DNA of 64,000 bases from Streptomyces rubradiris (GCF_016860525.1 NZ_BNEA01000001.1:434001-498000), one strand, 5' to 3'; positions 33,151 to 42,680 are shown, counted from the first letter of the stretch. Numbers and translations are program-made. The notes: generated from the sequence alone by a model not told the origin.

Positions 33151-34391
33151 CCACCACGCAGGAGGCCGTCGCCGCGGCCGAGCGGTGCACCCCCGAGTTC
33201 CGCCGCGACCCCCACGCCGTGTACGCCCGGCTGCGCGCCGAGGCGCCGGTCTGCCCCATGCGACCACCGCACGGCAACGAGACGTACCTGATCACCCGGT
33301 ACGAGGACGCGCGGGCCGCGCTGTCCGACCCGCGCCTGAGCAAGGACATGTACGGCGCCATGGACGCCTACCGGAGGATCTTCGGGGACTCGTCCATCGC
33401 GCTGGACGACAACATGCTCAACTCCGACGCGCCCAAGCACACCCGGCTGCGCAGGCTGGTCAACTCGGCTTTCACCCCGCGGCGGGTGCAGGCACTGCGG
33501 CCGCGCATCGAGCAGATCGTCCGCGAGCTGCTCGACGCGTGCCCGCCCCGGGAACCCGTCGACCTGCTGCCCGCGTTCGCGTTCCCGCTGCCGATCATCG
33601 TGATCTGCGATCTGCTCGGCGTGCCGGCCGAGGACCGGACCCGGATGCAGCGGCTGTCCACCACGGTGGCGCAGACCGGCTTCGGCGAGGAGTTCAAGCG
33701 GGCCCAGCAGCGGGCGGAGGAGGACCTGCACGGGTACTTCACCGAGCTGATCGACGCGAAGCGGGACCGCCCGGGCGACGACCTGCTGAGCGCGCTCATC
33801 GCGGTGCGGGACGGCGCGGACGGCTCGCTCACCCAGAACGAACTGGTCTCCACGGCCTTCCTGTTGATGTTCGCGGGGCACAAGACGACCGCGTACCTCA
33901 TCGGCAACGCCGTGCACCATCTGCTGTGTCACCCCGAGCAGTTGAGCGCCGTACGGGAGAGCCCGGAGCTGATCCGCGCGGCGGTCGAGGAACTGGTGCG
34001 CTACGACGGCTCGGTGGAGACCGCGACGTTCCGCTACGCGACCGAGGACGTGGAGTACGGCGGGACCCTCATCCCCAAGGGGGCCCTGGTCCAGATCGCG
34101 CTCAGCTCGGCCAACCGCGACCCCGCCAAGTTCGACTCCCCCGACGCGCTGGACGTGCGGCGGCCCGGCAACGCGCAGGACGCCCACCTCGGTTTCGGGC
34201 ACGGCAGCCACTACTGCCTGGGCGCCCCGCTGGCCCGGCTGGAGACCCAGCTGGCCCTGACGCTGCTGTTCGACCGGTTCCCCCGGATGGCCCTGGCCGA
34301 CCCGGCCGCCGGGCCACGGTGGCTTCAGGTGCCCTTCCCCGCCTTCCGCGGCCTGGCGGAGCTGCCGGTCGTCCTGGACCCCGCCGGGTAG
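33147..34391 (+). CDS. Cytochrome P450
   Basis: 414 residues from GTG 33147, overlapping the amidohydrolase stop. I-helix FLLMFAGHKTT (Lys where many bacterial P450s have Glu), ExxR in AAVEELVRY, and heme loop FGHGSHYCLGAPLARLE with Cys357. It should hydroxylate a small molecule made or used by the operon; the neighbours suggest an aromatic acid. No ferredoxin gene is adjacent, so it relies on partners elsewhere. Confidence 0.95.
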   Translation: MTTTQEAVAAAERCTPEFRRDPHAVYARLRAEAPVCPMRPPHGNETYLITRYEDARAALSDPRLSKDMYGAMDAYRRIFGDSSIALDDNMLNSDAPKHTRLRRLVNSAFTPRRVQALRPRIEQIVRELLDACPPREPVDLLPAFAFPLPIIVICDLLGVPAEDRTRMQRLSTTVAQTGFGEEFKRAQQRAEEDLHGYFTELIDAKRDRPGDDLLSALIAVRDGADGSLTQNELVSTAFLLMFAGHKTTAYLIGNAVHHLLCHPEQLSAVRESPELIRAAVEELVRYDGSVETATFRYATEDVEYGGTLIPKGALVQIALSSANRDPAKFDSPDALDVRRPGNAQDAHLGFGHGSHYCLGAPLARLETQLALTLLFDRFPRMALADPAAGPRWLQVPFPAFRGLAELPVVLDPAG

Positions 34392-34455
34392 GCGCGGCGC
34401 GCACGCGCCGGGAACCAGGGGCGACCGGCGTATGGCGGCCGGAGCGCGCGCTCCC

Positions 34456-34512
34456 TACTGTGTGCCGCGTCACCATGTGGCGCGGCACCATGTGCGTGCC
34501 GGTCACTGTGTG
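34456..34512 (+). promoter_or_regulatory. -10 TACTGT followed by three CACCATGTG-like repeats
   Basis: TACTGT (34456-34461) is followed by CACCATGTG at 34471 and 34486 and CACTGTGTG at 34504, spaced 15 and 18 bp. They lie between a likely transcription start and the benzoylformate decarboxylase start at 34557, a repressing position. Confidence 0.4.
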
Positions 34513-34556
34513 GCGCCTCGCCCAGAAAGGGACCGTCCGGCCGGAAGGGGCCGCCC

Positions 34557-36155
34557 GTGCCATCCGTGCGCCGCATCGCCCACGAGTTCCTGGAACGCCA
34601 AGGGCTCACCACCGTCTTCGGCAACCCGGGCTCCAACGAACTGCCCCTTCTTGCCGGACTGCCCGACGGGTTCCGCTACGTCCTGGGTCTGCACGAGGGC
34701 GCGGTCGTGGGCACGGCCGACGGCTACGCGCAGGCGTCCGGCCGTCCGGCGCTGGTCAGCCTGCACTCGGCCGCGGGGTCCGGCAACGCGCTGGGCGCGC
34801 TGACGAACGCGGTGGCCTCGCGCACCCCGCTGGTCGTCCTGGCCGGTCAGCAGGTACGGCCGGCGATCGGGCCGGAGGCCCACCTCACCAACGTGGACGC
34901 CCCGGCCCTGATGCGGCCGCTCGTCCGCTGGGCCGCCGAGCCGGCGTGCGCGCGGGACGTGCCCCGCGCGCTCGCCCAGGCCGTCTTCGAGGCGCGGTTG
35001 CGGCGCGGGCCGGCCTTCCTGTCCGTGCCGTACGACGACTGGGCGGCCGACGCCGACGAGAACGCGCCGGCCGTGCTGGAGCGCCGGGTCGAGCGGGCCG
35101 GGGCGCCCGGCGCGGAGCAGGGGCGCCGGCTGGCCGAGGCGGTGGCCGCGGCCCGGCGGCCCGCCCTGGTGCTGGGCGGTGACATCGACGCGGACGGGCT
35201 CTTCCACGACGCGGTACGGCTGGCCGAGCGGCTCGGCTGCCCGGTGTGGGCGGCGCCCTCGGTCTTCCGGCTGCCGTTCCCCAACCGCCATCCGCTGTTC
35301 CGCGGGGTGCTGCCCGCCGGCATCGAGCCCGTCTGCCGGGCGCTGAGCGGCCACGACCTCGTCCTGGTGCTCGGCGCGCCGGTGTTCCGGTACCACGAGC
35401 ATCTGCCCGGCCGGTACCTGCCGGAGGGCACCCGGCTGGTCCAGGTCACCGAGGACGTGTCCGCCGCCGCGCGGGCACCGGTCGGCGAGGCGCTGGTCGC
35501 CGACCCCGCCGAGGTGACCCGCCTGCTGCTGACGGCCCTCGGCGCACCGGACCCGCCCGTGGGCGACCACCGGCCCGTGGGCGACTACCAACCCGTGCCG
35601 GCGCCGGCCGGTACGCGGGGGCCACGGCTGCATCCGGAGGAGGTCTTCGCGGCCCTGCGGGAGGCACAGCCCGCCGACACCGCGTACGTCGTGGAGTCGA
35701 CCTCGACCAATTCCTCCTGGTGGCGTCAGATGGATCTGCGCCGGCCCGGCTCGTACTACTTCCCGGCGGCCGGCGGGCTCGGCTTCGGGCTGCCCGGCGC
35801 GGTCGGCGTGGCCCTGGCCCAGCCCGGCCGGCCGGTCGTGGGCGTGATCGGGGACGGCTCGGCGAACTACGGCATCACCGCCCTGTGGACGGCCGCCCGG
35901 CTCCACGTCCCGCTCACCGTCGTGTTGCTGCGCAACGGGACGTACGGGGCCCTGCGCTGGTTCGGGGGTCTGCTCGGGGTGCCGGACGCGCCGGGACTGG
36001 ACATCCCGGGCCTGGACTTCACCCGTATCGCCGAGGGCTACGGGGTGCCCGCCCGGCAGGCCGGCGGCGTGGAGGAGCTGCGGGCCGCGCTGTCCGAACC
36101 CGTCGACGGGCCCAGGCTGCTCCAGGTCGACACCGCGCTCACCACTCCCGCCTAG
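34557..36155 (+). CDS. mdlC: Benzoylformate decarboxylase
   Basis: 532 residues from GTG 34557, with GGAAGGGG upstream. A ThDP enzyme closely following Pseudomonas putida benzoylformate decarboxylase: FGNPGSNELP with Ser26, LHEGAVVG with Glu47, SLHSAAGSGN with His70, and LGAPVFRYHEHLPG with His280 (His281 in the P. putida enzyme), plus PFPNRHPLFRGVLPAGI. The ThDP motif is GDGSANYGITALW. It converts benzoylformate to benzaldehyde and CO2 in mandelate breakdown. A ring-substituted phenylglyoxylate is also possible. The downstream gene is an aromatic acid importer. Confidence 0.93.
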   Translation: MPSVRRIAHEFLERQGLTTVFGNPGSNELPLLAGLPDGFRYVLGLHEGAVVGTADGYAQASGRPALVSLHSAAGSGNALGALTNAVASRTPLVVLAGQQVRPAIGPEAHLTNVDAPALMRPLVRWAAEPACARDVPRALAQAVFEARLRRGPAFLSVPYDDWAADADENAPAVLERRVERAGAPGAEQGRRLAEAVAAARRPALVLGGDIDADGLFHDAVRLAERLGCPVWAAPSVFRLPFPNRHPLFRGVLPAGIEPVCRALSGHDLVLVLGAPVFRYHEHLPGRYLPEGTRLVQVTEDVSAAARAPVGEALVADPAEVTRLLLTALGAPDPPVGDHRPVGDYQPVPAPAGTRGPRLHPEEVFAALREAQPADTAYVVESTSTNSSWWRQMDLRRPGSYYFPAAGGLGFGLPGAVGVALAQPGRPVVGVIGDGSANYGITALWTAARLHVPLTVVLLRNGTYGALRWFGGLLGVPDAPGLDIPGLDFTRIAEGYGVPARQAGGVEELRAALSEPVDGPRLLQVDTALTTPA

Positions 36156-36161
36156 CCACCC

Positions 36162-36262
36162 GCCACCGGCCCGGCCACCCGTCCCGTCCCGCGGCCACCG
36201 GCCCCGGCGACCTGTCCCGTCGCCCGCGGCCACCGGCCCCGGCCACCCGTCCCGTCGTCCCG
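36162..36262. repeat. About 33-bp degenerate tandem repeat, 3 copies
   Basis: Copies begin at 36162, 36194 and 36229, each starting GCCACCGGCCC and containing CC(T/C)GTCCCGTC. They fill the 131-bp gap between the decarboxylase and transporter genes. Confidence 0.7.
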
Positions 36263-36286
36263 CAGCCGCTCAGGGGGTCCGTCGTC

Positions 36287-37549
36287 ATGTCGTCCGCCGC
36301 CTCGTCCAGCGTGTCCGGCGCCCCGGCGGGGGCCGGCGGCTCCGGGCGGGCCGTCTGGACGGTGATCCTGTGCTGGACCACCGTCCTGCTGGAGGGCTAC
36401 GACCTCGTCGTCCTCGGTGCCATCATCCCGACCCTGCTGAAGACCCGTCACCTCGGCATGACGGCGGGGGACGCCACCACCGTCGCCACGCTGTCGCTCG
36501 TCGGCGTGGCCATCGGCGCGCTGCTGGTCGGCCCGCTGGCGGACCGGCTCGGCCGACGGCTGCTGCTCATCGCCTCGGTGGTGGAGTTCTCGGTGTTCAC
36601 CCTGCTGGTGCCGCTGGCCGGCTCGGTGGCCGTGTTCGCCACGCTGCGCCTCGCGGCCGGGGTGGGCCTCGGCGCGTGCATGCCCGTGTCGCTGACCATG
36701 ATGGCCGAGCGGCTGCCGGCCGAGCGGCGGGCGCGCGCCGGCACGCTGACCATGACCGGCTACCACACCGGCGCCGTGATCACCTCGCTGCTGGCCCTGC
36801 GGATGGCCGACGACTGGCGGGTGCTGTTCTACGTCCTCGGCGCCGCCGGACTTGCCGTCGCGGTGGTCCAGTGGTTCCGGCTGCCGGAGTCGGCGGCGTT
36901 CCTGCGCGCCAGGGAGGCGTCCGGGTCGTCGCGGGTGCCCTTCACCGAGCTGCTCAGGCCCGCCTGCCTGCGCGCGGGCATCGGGGTCTGGATGGCCTCG
37001 TTCATGGGGCTGCTGCTGGTCTACGGTCTGAACACCTGGCTGCCCAAGCTGATGAACGACGCCGGGTATCCCGTGCCGACGGCCGTGACCCAGCTGCTGG
37101 TGCTCAACGCGGGCGGGGTGGCCGGGCTGGTGCTGGGCGGCTTCGTGGCCGACCGGCGCGGCATCAAGCCGACCACGCTGGGCTGGTTCGCCGGTTCGGC
37201 GGTGCTGCTGGCCTGCCTCGGCGTCAGGATGCGCAGCGACCTGCTGCTCGACACGGTCGTCTTCCTCACCGGCATGTTCGTCTTCTCCGCGCAGGTGCTC
37301 GTCTACGCGTACGTCACCCTTTTCTACCCGGCCGCCGTCCGGGGCACCGCCCTCGGCTCGGCGTCCGGCATCGGCCGCGTCGGCTCCCTCGTCGGGCCGT
37401 CGGTCACGGGCGCCCTGGTGACCGCCGGGATCGGCCATCCCTGGGGTTTCTGGTTCTTCGCCGCCGTGGCCGGCTGCGCCGTCCTGGCCGTCCTCACCCT
37501 GCCGGGCCGTCCCCAGGGCCCGGGGGCCGAGGACGGTGCGGGAGTCTGA
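36287..37549 (+). CDS. MFS transporter, aromatic acid:H+ symporter type
   Basis: 420 residues, about 12 membrane spans. LEGYDLVVLGAIIPTLL in the first span is the AAHS signature (D/E-G-x-D), and GPLADRLGRRLLLI is the MFS loop 2-3 motif. It should import an aromatic acid such as mandelate, benzoylformate or a hydroxybenzoate for the decarboxylase encoded upstream. ATG 36287 follows a weak ribosome site. Confidence 0.92.
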   Translation: MSSAASSSVSGAPAGAGGSGRAVWTVILCWTTVLLEGYDLVVLGAIIPTLLKTRHLGMTAGDATTVATLSLVGVAIGALLVGPLADRLGRRLLLIASVVEFSVFTLLVPLAGSVAVFATLRLAAGVGLGACMPVSLTMMAERLPAERRARAGTLTMTGYHTGAVITSLLALRMADDWRVLFYVLGAAGLAVAVVQWFRLPESAAFLRAREASGSSRVPFTELLRPACLRAGIGVWMASFMGLLLVYGLNTWLPKLMNDAGYPVPTAVTQLLVLNAGGVAGLVLGGFVADRRGIKPTTLGWFAGSAVLLACLGVRMRSDLLLDTVVFLTGMFVFSAQVLVYAYVTLFYPAAVRGTALGSASGIGRVGSLVGPSVTGALVTAGIGHPWGFWFFAAVAGCAVLAVLTLPGRPQGPGAEDGAGV

Positions 37550-37579
37550 CGGCTTGCCGGCCGGGCGGCGCCGGGGCGT

Positions 37580-39661
37580 TCAGGCGGGCGCGAGGGGTTG
37601 CGCGCAGGCGATGAGGAGGGCGACGTCGTCGTGGTCGGCCGGGTGCCGCAGCAGACGCAGGAGCCGGTCGCAGGTCTCCTCCGCGGACCGGTCCGGCGGT
37701 GCCAGGAGACGCAGCAGGGCCTCCAGCCGCTCGTCGATGGGGTCGTCGCGGGTCTCCACCAGCCCGTCGGTGTAGAGCACGAGGCGGTCGCCGGGCTTCA
37801 GCTCGACGGTGGTGCTCTCGAAGGGGACGCCGCCCACCCCGAGCGGCGTGCCGGTGGGCAGGTCCAGCAGCCGCGGCTGCTCGCCGGTGCGCACCAGGGC
37901 CGGGGGCAGGTGGCCGGCGGACGCCACGTGCAGCCGGGCCCGGTGGGGGTCGTAGACCGCGTACACGCAGGTGGCGATGTACGGGTCCAGCTCGCGGGTG
38001 GTCTTGTCGAGGTGGGTGAGGATCCGTGCCGGGTCGAGGTCGAGGTCGGCCAGCGTGGCGGTCGCGGTGCGCAGCCGGCCCATGGCGGTGGCGGCCTGGA
38101 TGCCGCTGCCCATGACGTCGCCCACGGCCAGCGCCGTGCGGTCGCCGTCGAGCGGGATCACGTCGTACCAGTCGCCGCCGACCTCGTCGCGGGCCTGGGC
38201 GGGGCGGTAGCGGACGGCGACCTCCAGGCCGGGGCGCCGGGGCGGGGGCTGTGGCAGGAGGCTGCGCTGGAGGGTCTCGACGGCGCTGCGGATGTGCTGG
38301 TGCAGCACGGCGTTGTCGATGCTCAGCGCGGCGGAGGAGGCCAGCTCGCAGGCGAGGGTGAGGTCGTCCTCGTCGAACGGCAGCGGGTTGCGGGCCCGGG
38401 CCAGGCCCATGACGCCGAGGATCTTCTCGCGGGCGATGAGCGGGACGGTCATGTCGGTGTGGACGCCGGCCCGGGCGAACAGCGCGGCGGCCTCGGAGTC
38501 GGCGGCGATGCGGGAGTGGTCGCCCCCGCTCAGGTGGGTGATCAGCAGGGGACGGCGGCTGCGGATGCAGTGCGACGCGGGATGGTCGGCGTGGTAGGTG
38601 GTGAGGCGGCCGGGCGGCACCATGGCGCGGCCGGCGTCGGTGGGGTAGGCGGTCTTCACCGCCACGACGCGGAACAGCGCCGGTCCGTCGCCGAGGGCGG
38701 TACGGCCGGTCTGCAGGACCGAGTCGAGGAGGTCCACGGTGACCATGTCGGCCAGACCGGGCACCAGGACGTCGGCCAGTTCCCGCGCGGTGCGCTCCAC
38801 CTCCAGGGTGGTGCCGATCCGGGCCGAGCCGTCGGCGATCAGCCGCAGCCGCCGCTGGGCCTGGTCGGCCTTGCGCGCCGCCCGGTACCGGTCGGTGACG
38901 TCGATCACCACGTTGGCGATGCCGAGGACCCGGCCGCGGTGGTCCTCCAGCCGGTAGACGGACACCGCCCAGGCGTGGTCCTGCTCCCGGTCGGCGGGCG
39001 TACGTCCCACCACCTGCTGCTCCACCACGGGGGTGCCGGTCTCCAGGACCCGCCGCATCAGGTTCTCGGCGTCCTCGAAGGCCGGGTCGGAGAGGACCTC
39101 GCGGAATCCGCGGCCGACGTGGTCGGCCTCGGTGACGCCGTGCATGGCCGCGAGGGCGGGGTTGACGGCGAGATAGCGCAGTTCGGTGTCCATGACGGCC
39201 AGCCCGATCGGCGCCTGGCTGACCAGCCGGTTGGACAGGGCCAGCTTGCGTTCCATCTGCCGCAGGGCGACGCGGTCGACGGCCAGCCCGAGGGCGTAGT
39301 GGTCGCCGAGGTTGTCCGTCAGCCGGACGTTGCGGAACTCGATCATCCGGGTGCTGCCGTCCTTGTGCCGGACGGGGAAGGCCCCCGCCCAGCGCCGGCC
39401 GGTCTCCATCACGTCGGCGAACAGGGTGACCGCCGCGTTCTGGTGTTCGGGGTGCAGGAGCAGCGGTGCCGCGTACTGCCCGACCGCCTCGCCGCGGGTG
39501 TAACCGAACAGTTCCTCGGCCTGGGGGCTCCACATGTCGATCTTTCCGTCGGCCTCCAGCAGCACCGCGGCGACGCCCAGCAGGTCGAGCAGCCCGCTGG
39601 GGTCGGCCGCGGCGCCCGCCAGCGGATCGGCCGGCTCCGGGCGCGGCTTCTCTCGTCTCAT
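37580..39661 (-). CDS. PAS-PAS-GAF-SpoIIE protein phosphatase
   Basis: 693 residues from ATG 39661 (GGAAGGAG 10 bp upstream). Two PAS domains (about 22-130 and 145-262), a GAF domain (about 295-455), then a SpoIIE/RsbU-type PP2C phosphatase (about 475-690) with VGGDWYDVIPLDGDRTALAV, VGDVMGSGIQAA and LVLYTDGLVETRDD. Such proteins dephosphorylate anti-anti-sigma factors and feed into stress sigma factor control in Streptomyces. No kinase domain and no membrane span are seen; the signal is cytosolic. Confidence 0.94.
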   Translation of the reverse strand: MRREKPRPEPADPLAGAAADPSGLLDLLGVAAVLLEADGKIDMWSPQAEELFGYTRGEAVGQYAAPLLLHPEHQNAAVTLFADVMETGRRWAGAFPVRHKDGSTRMIEFRNVRLTDNLGDHYALGLAVDRVALRQMERKLALSNRLVSQAPIGLAVMDTELRYLAVNPALAAMHGVTEADHVGRGFREVLSDPAFEDAENLMRRVLETGTPVVEQQVVGRTPADREQDHAWAVSVYRLEDHRGRVLGIANVVIDVTDRYRAARKADQAQRRLRLIADGSARIGTTLEVERTARELADVLVPGLADMVTVDLLDSVLQTGRTALGDGPALFRVVAVKTAYPTDAGRAMVPPGRLTTYHADHPASHCIRSRRPLLITHLSGGDHSRIAADSEAAALFARAGVHTDMTVPLIAREKILGVMGLARARNPLPFDEDDLTLACELASSAALSIDNAVLHQHIRSAVETLQRSLLPQPPPRRPGLEVAVRYRPAQARDEVGGDWYDVIPLDGDRTALAVGDVMGSGIQAATAMGRLRTATATLADLDLDPARILTHLDKTTRELDPYIATCVYAVYDPHRARLHVASAGHLPPALVRTGEQPRLLDLPTGTPLGVGGVPFESTTVELKPGDRLVLYTDGLVETRDDPIDERLEALLRLLAPPDRSAEETCDRLLRLLRHPADHDDVALLIACAQPLAPA

Positions 39662-40225
39662 GGAAACGCGCTCCTTCCCTCGGCCGCACCGCCGGCACCA
39701 CGGGTCACCACCGGTACGTCCGGCTCGCCCCACGGGCCGGACGAGACGGCCTGCCGCGCAGACCGCCGGCCCTCTCCACGATGCGACACACCGCCGGGGA
39801 CGGCCATGGCGGCGGGGCCGGGGCGGCCCGGCGGCGGGTCGGGGGGCCACTTCGGCGGTGGGCCGAAACGACCACGGCGACAGGCCGGGGGCGACTACGG
39901 CTGCGAGCCGGGAAGACCCACGTCAGCAGGCCGGGCAAGACCACGGCCAAGGCCGGAGACGGCTGCGGCAGCAGACCGGAAGCGGCCACGACGGCGGGCG
40001 GGACGGCCACGGACACGGGCTGGAGACGACCACGCCGGCAGGCCGGGCGGCCACGGCCACAAGCCGGAGACGGCTGCGGCAGCGGGACGGGGACGGCATC
40101 TCGGCGGGGCCGGGTCTCGCTTCCCTCTTGCCCGCCGGTCCCGCCCCGAGACGCGACCGGCCGGCCCGGTCAGGCCGTCCGCGGGAGCGTCGGACGGTCG
40201 GCCGGTCCAGGTCGGTGTACGGGTC
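39662..40225. repeat. Intergenic region of degenerate GC-rich repeats, no gene
   Basis: The gap between the phosphatase and TetR genes has no supported gene. A 21-bp sequence starting GCCGGAGACGGCTGC occurs exactly at 39952 and 40063, and shorter words such as CAGGCCGGGC, GACCACGGC and GGCCACGGCCAC recur between 39850 and 40100. It looks like a decayed tandem array. Long open frames across it arise from the base composition. Confidence 0.55.
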
Positions 40226-40250
40226 AACAAACTGATCGTCTGGTTAGGGT
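40226..40250 (+). promoter_or_regulatory. TetR operator and -10 of the tetR gene
   Basis: CAAACTGATCGTCTGGTTAG resembles the common TetR site form AAACxGACxGTCxGTTT. It overlaps TAGGGT (40245-40250), a -10 that lies 7 bp before ATG 40258, so the mRNA may be leaderless and autorepressed. Confidence 0.5.
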
Positions 40251-40257
40251 GGCGGGC

Positions 40258-40827
40258 ATGCCTCGGGATTCGAACGCGACCAGAGCCCGGCTGCTCGACG
40301 CCGCCTTCGCCGAATTCGCCGCCCACGGCATCGCCGGCGCCCGGGTGGAGCGGATCGCCTCGGCCGCCGGCGCGAACAAGCGGCTGATCTACGCCCACTT
40401 CGGCAGCAAGGACCAGTTGTTCGACGAGGTGCTGCGCCGGGCGGCGGAGGCGGGCGCCGAGTCCGTGCCGTTCGACCCGGACGACCTGCCCGGATACGCC
40501 GGCGCGGTCTTCGACCACCTGGTGGCCCGGCCGGACCTCCTGCGGCTGCGGCTGTGGCAGCTGCTGGAGCGCCCCGCGGGCCCCGGCTCCGCGACGGAGG
40601 GCTTCCGGCGCCGGATCGCCGAGGTGGCCGACGCGCAGGAGCGCGGCGAGCTCTCCCGTGCGTTGGCGCCCGCCGATCTGCTGACCATGGTCCTGGCCGC
40701 GGCCCAGGCCTGGTTCTGGGCGGACGAGGGCGGCCGCCCCCAGTCGCCGGAGCGGCTGGCCCGGCACCGCGCGGCCGTGGTGGAGACCGCCCGCCGTCTC
40801 GCCGAACCGCGACCACCCGAGCGGTGA
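40258..40827 (+). CDS. TetR-family transcriptional regulator
   Basis: 189 residues. N-terminal HTH: ARLLDAAFAEFAAHGIAGAR, VERIASAAGANKRLIYAHFG and KDQLFDEVL. The ligand domain is of the TetR_C type with RPDLLRLRLWQLLERP. Targets are probably itself and a nearby gene; none is obvious. Confidence 0.92.
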   Translation: MPRDSNATRARLLDAAFAEFAAHGIAGARVERIASAAGANKRLIYAHFGSKDQLFDEVLRRAAEAGAESVPFDPDDLPGYAGAVFDHLVARPDLLRLRLWQLLERPAGPGSATEGFRRRIAEVADAQERGELSRALAPADLLTMVLAAAQAWFWADEGGRPQSPERLARHRAAVVETARRLAEPRPPER

Positions 40828-41101
40828 CACCCCCGGCGCACCGCGTGCCCCCGGCATCCAGCACCGTGTTCCCCACTGCCGAGGCACCGGTGGGCCCCGC
40901 CGGAGAGCCGCGTACGTCCCTTGAGACCAAGCGTTTCCTCGTCGAGCCGGCCGTGTCGTGCGCCGGTGACGGCAGACCGGCGGGTCGGCGCCCGTCCGGC
41001 TGCCGAGGCCCCGTTCACCGGCGCTTCGTCCCGGTTTGCGCCTGGGGGCGGCGGGAACCCCCGGAGCGGAGAGCGCCCGGCCGACGTGGGAGGCGCAGCG
41101 T

Positions 41102-42157
41102 ATGGACTGGTACCCGTTGCGCCTGACCGCGCCGGTCAAGCAGCACGTCTTCGGCGGGCGGGTGCTGGCCGGCCGGTGGGGCCGTGCCGGGCTGCCGGAC
41201 GGCCCGGTCGCCGAGACCTGGGAGGTCAGCGACGTGGACGGCGAGGGCGCGGTGGTGACCGCCGGTCCGCTGGCCGGGCGCTCCTTGCGCGATCTGGTAC
41301 GGGAGCACCCCGAGGACCTGCTCGGGCGCGGCCCGCACGGTGAACGCTTCCCCGTGCTGACGAAGTTCATCGACGCCACCGGTCCGCTGCCGGTCCATCT
41401 GCACGCCGATGACGAGACCGCCCGCCGCATCGAGGGCGAGCCCAACGGCAAGACCGAGGCGTGGCACATCCTGGAAGCGGCCCCCGGGGCCACCGCGCTG
41501 GCCGGCGTCCGGCGCGGGGTCGACCGCGAGCGGCTGCACCGTGCGCTGCTGGCCCAGGACTTCGACGCCGTCCTGCGCCGCCTGCCGGTACGCGCCGGGC
41601 AGACCCTCTACGTCCCCGGCGGCACCCTGCACAGCTTCGGCCCGGGCACGCTCGTCTACGAGATCGAGCAGACCTCCGACATCCAGCAGCACGCCATGCG
41701 CCACCGGATGGAGGACGGCGCCCCGATCCCCGACCGGGAGTGGCACGCCGCCCTCGAACGGCTCCTGGAGGAGTGGCGGCCCGAGCCCCGCCCCGACTTC
41801 CGCTCCGGCCTGAGCGTGCCGGTGGCCGACGGTGTGGAACGGACCGTGCTGTGTGCCGGGCGCTACTTCGCGCTGGAGCGGTGGCGGGCCGGCACCGCGG
41901 CGCCGCTGGTGCACGAGTTCTCCACGGCGATGGTCCTGAGCAACGCCGGGGCGCCGGTCACCGTGACCACCCCGGGTGGACGGGAGCGGCTGGGCCGGGC
42001 GGCGAGCCTGCTGCTGCCGGCGGCGCTGGGCCGCCTGCGGATCGAGGGCCCGGCCGACGTCCTGCTCGGCTACCTCCCCGACCTGGACACCGACATCCGC
42101 GCTCCCCTGCTCGCCGCGGGCCACGGCCCGGCCGCGATCACCGCGCTCGGCGCGTGA
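41102..42157 (+). CDS. manA: Class I mannose-6-phosphate isomerase
   Basis: 351 residues with GGGAGG upstream of ATG 41102. Zinc-site motifs: PLPVHLHADDETAR, KTEAWHILEA and the central GGTLHSFGPGTLVYEIEQTSD. It interconverts mannose-6-phosphate and fructose-6-phosphate. This is the shorter, class-I (Bacillus ManA-like) form. Streptomyces often has several; this is an accessory copy judging by its lack of GDP-mannose neighbours. Confidence 0.88.
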   Translation: MDWYPLRLTAPVKQHVFGGRVLAGRWGRAGLPDGPVAETWEVSDVDGEGAVVTAGPLAGRSLRDLVREHPEDLLGRGPHGERFPVLTKFIDATGPLPVHLHADDETARRIEGEPNGKTEAWHILEAAPGATALAGVRRGVDRERLHRALLAQDFDAVLRRLPVRAGQTLYVPGGTLHSFGPGTLVYEIEQTSDIQQHAMRHRMEDGAPIPDREWHAALERLLEEWRPEPRPDFRSGLSVPVADGVERTVLCAGRYFALERWRAGTAAPLVHEFSTAMVLSNAGAPVTVTTPGGRERLGRAASLLLPAALGRLRIEGPADVLLGYLPDLDTDIRAPLLAAGHGPAAITALGA

Positions 42158-42221
42158 GAGACGTGAAAGAACCGTCGGCCCTGTGACGGGCCACCCGCCC
42201 CGCCGCTCCGCCCGACGCCCG

Positions 42222-42653
42222 TCAGTCGTCCGCGGGAAGCTCGCCGGCGAAGGCCGCGGCCATGCGCAGCCACGGCGTGGCCTCCTCGTGCCGGCCCTGC
42301 CGCTCCAGGGTGCGGCCCAGCATCAGATGGGCGTAGTGCTCCACCGGATCCCGGTCGATGATCCGCCGCAGCTGCTCCTCGGCCCGCCGCAGCTGTGCCG
42401 AGTGGTAGTAGGCGCGGGCCAGCAGCAGCCGGGGCCCGGTCTGCCCGGGGGCCTCCTCGACCACGGCGGTGAGCAGCCTGGCCGCCCCGGTGTAGTCCTT
42501 CGCGTCGAAGAGCAGCCGGGCGCGTTCCCAGCGCTCGGCCGTGGTCTCCTCGTGCGGCACGCCGGGGCCGTCGTCGAACAGGTGCAGGGCGCTCGCCCAG
42601 CGGTCCGGCGCGACCCCGCCGGTCGCCGGGTAGTCGTGGAAGGTGTCGCTCAT
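42222..42653 (-). CDS. TPR-repeat protein
   Basis: 143 residues from ATG 42653 with GGGAGGA upstream. Two to three tetratricopeptide units: AERWERARLLFDAKDYTGAA, GPRLLLARAYYHSAQLRRAE and AHLMLGRTLERQGRHEEATP. A small cytosolic scaffold; partner unknown. A TTGAT-type operator lies about 28 bp upstream of the start. Confidence 0.88.
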   Translation of the reverse strand: MSDTFHDYPATGGVAPDRWASALHLFDDGPGVPHEETTAERWERARLLFDAKDYTGAARLLTAVVEEAPGQTGPRLLLARAYYHSAQLRRAEEQLRRIIDRDPVEHYAHLMLGRTLERQGRHEEATPWLRMAAAFAGELPADD

Positions 42654-42680
42654 CGGTCCTCCCTCGGTACTGAGCGGCCT

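Noticed and set aside
34557..36155. Acetolactate synthase for the ThDP enzyme at 34557
   Set aside because: Ser26, His70 and the VFRYHEH histidine are those of benzoylformate decarboxylase, and no small subunit follows.
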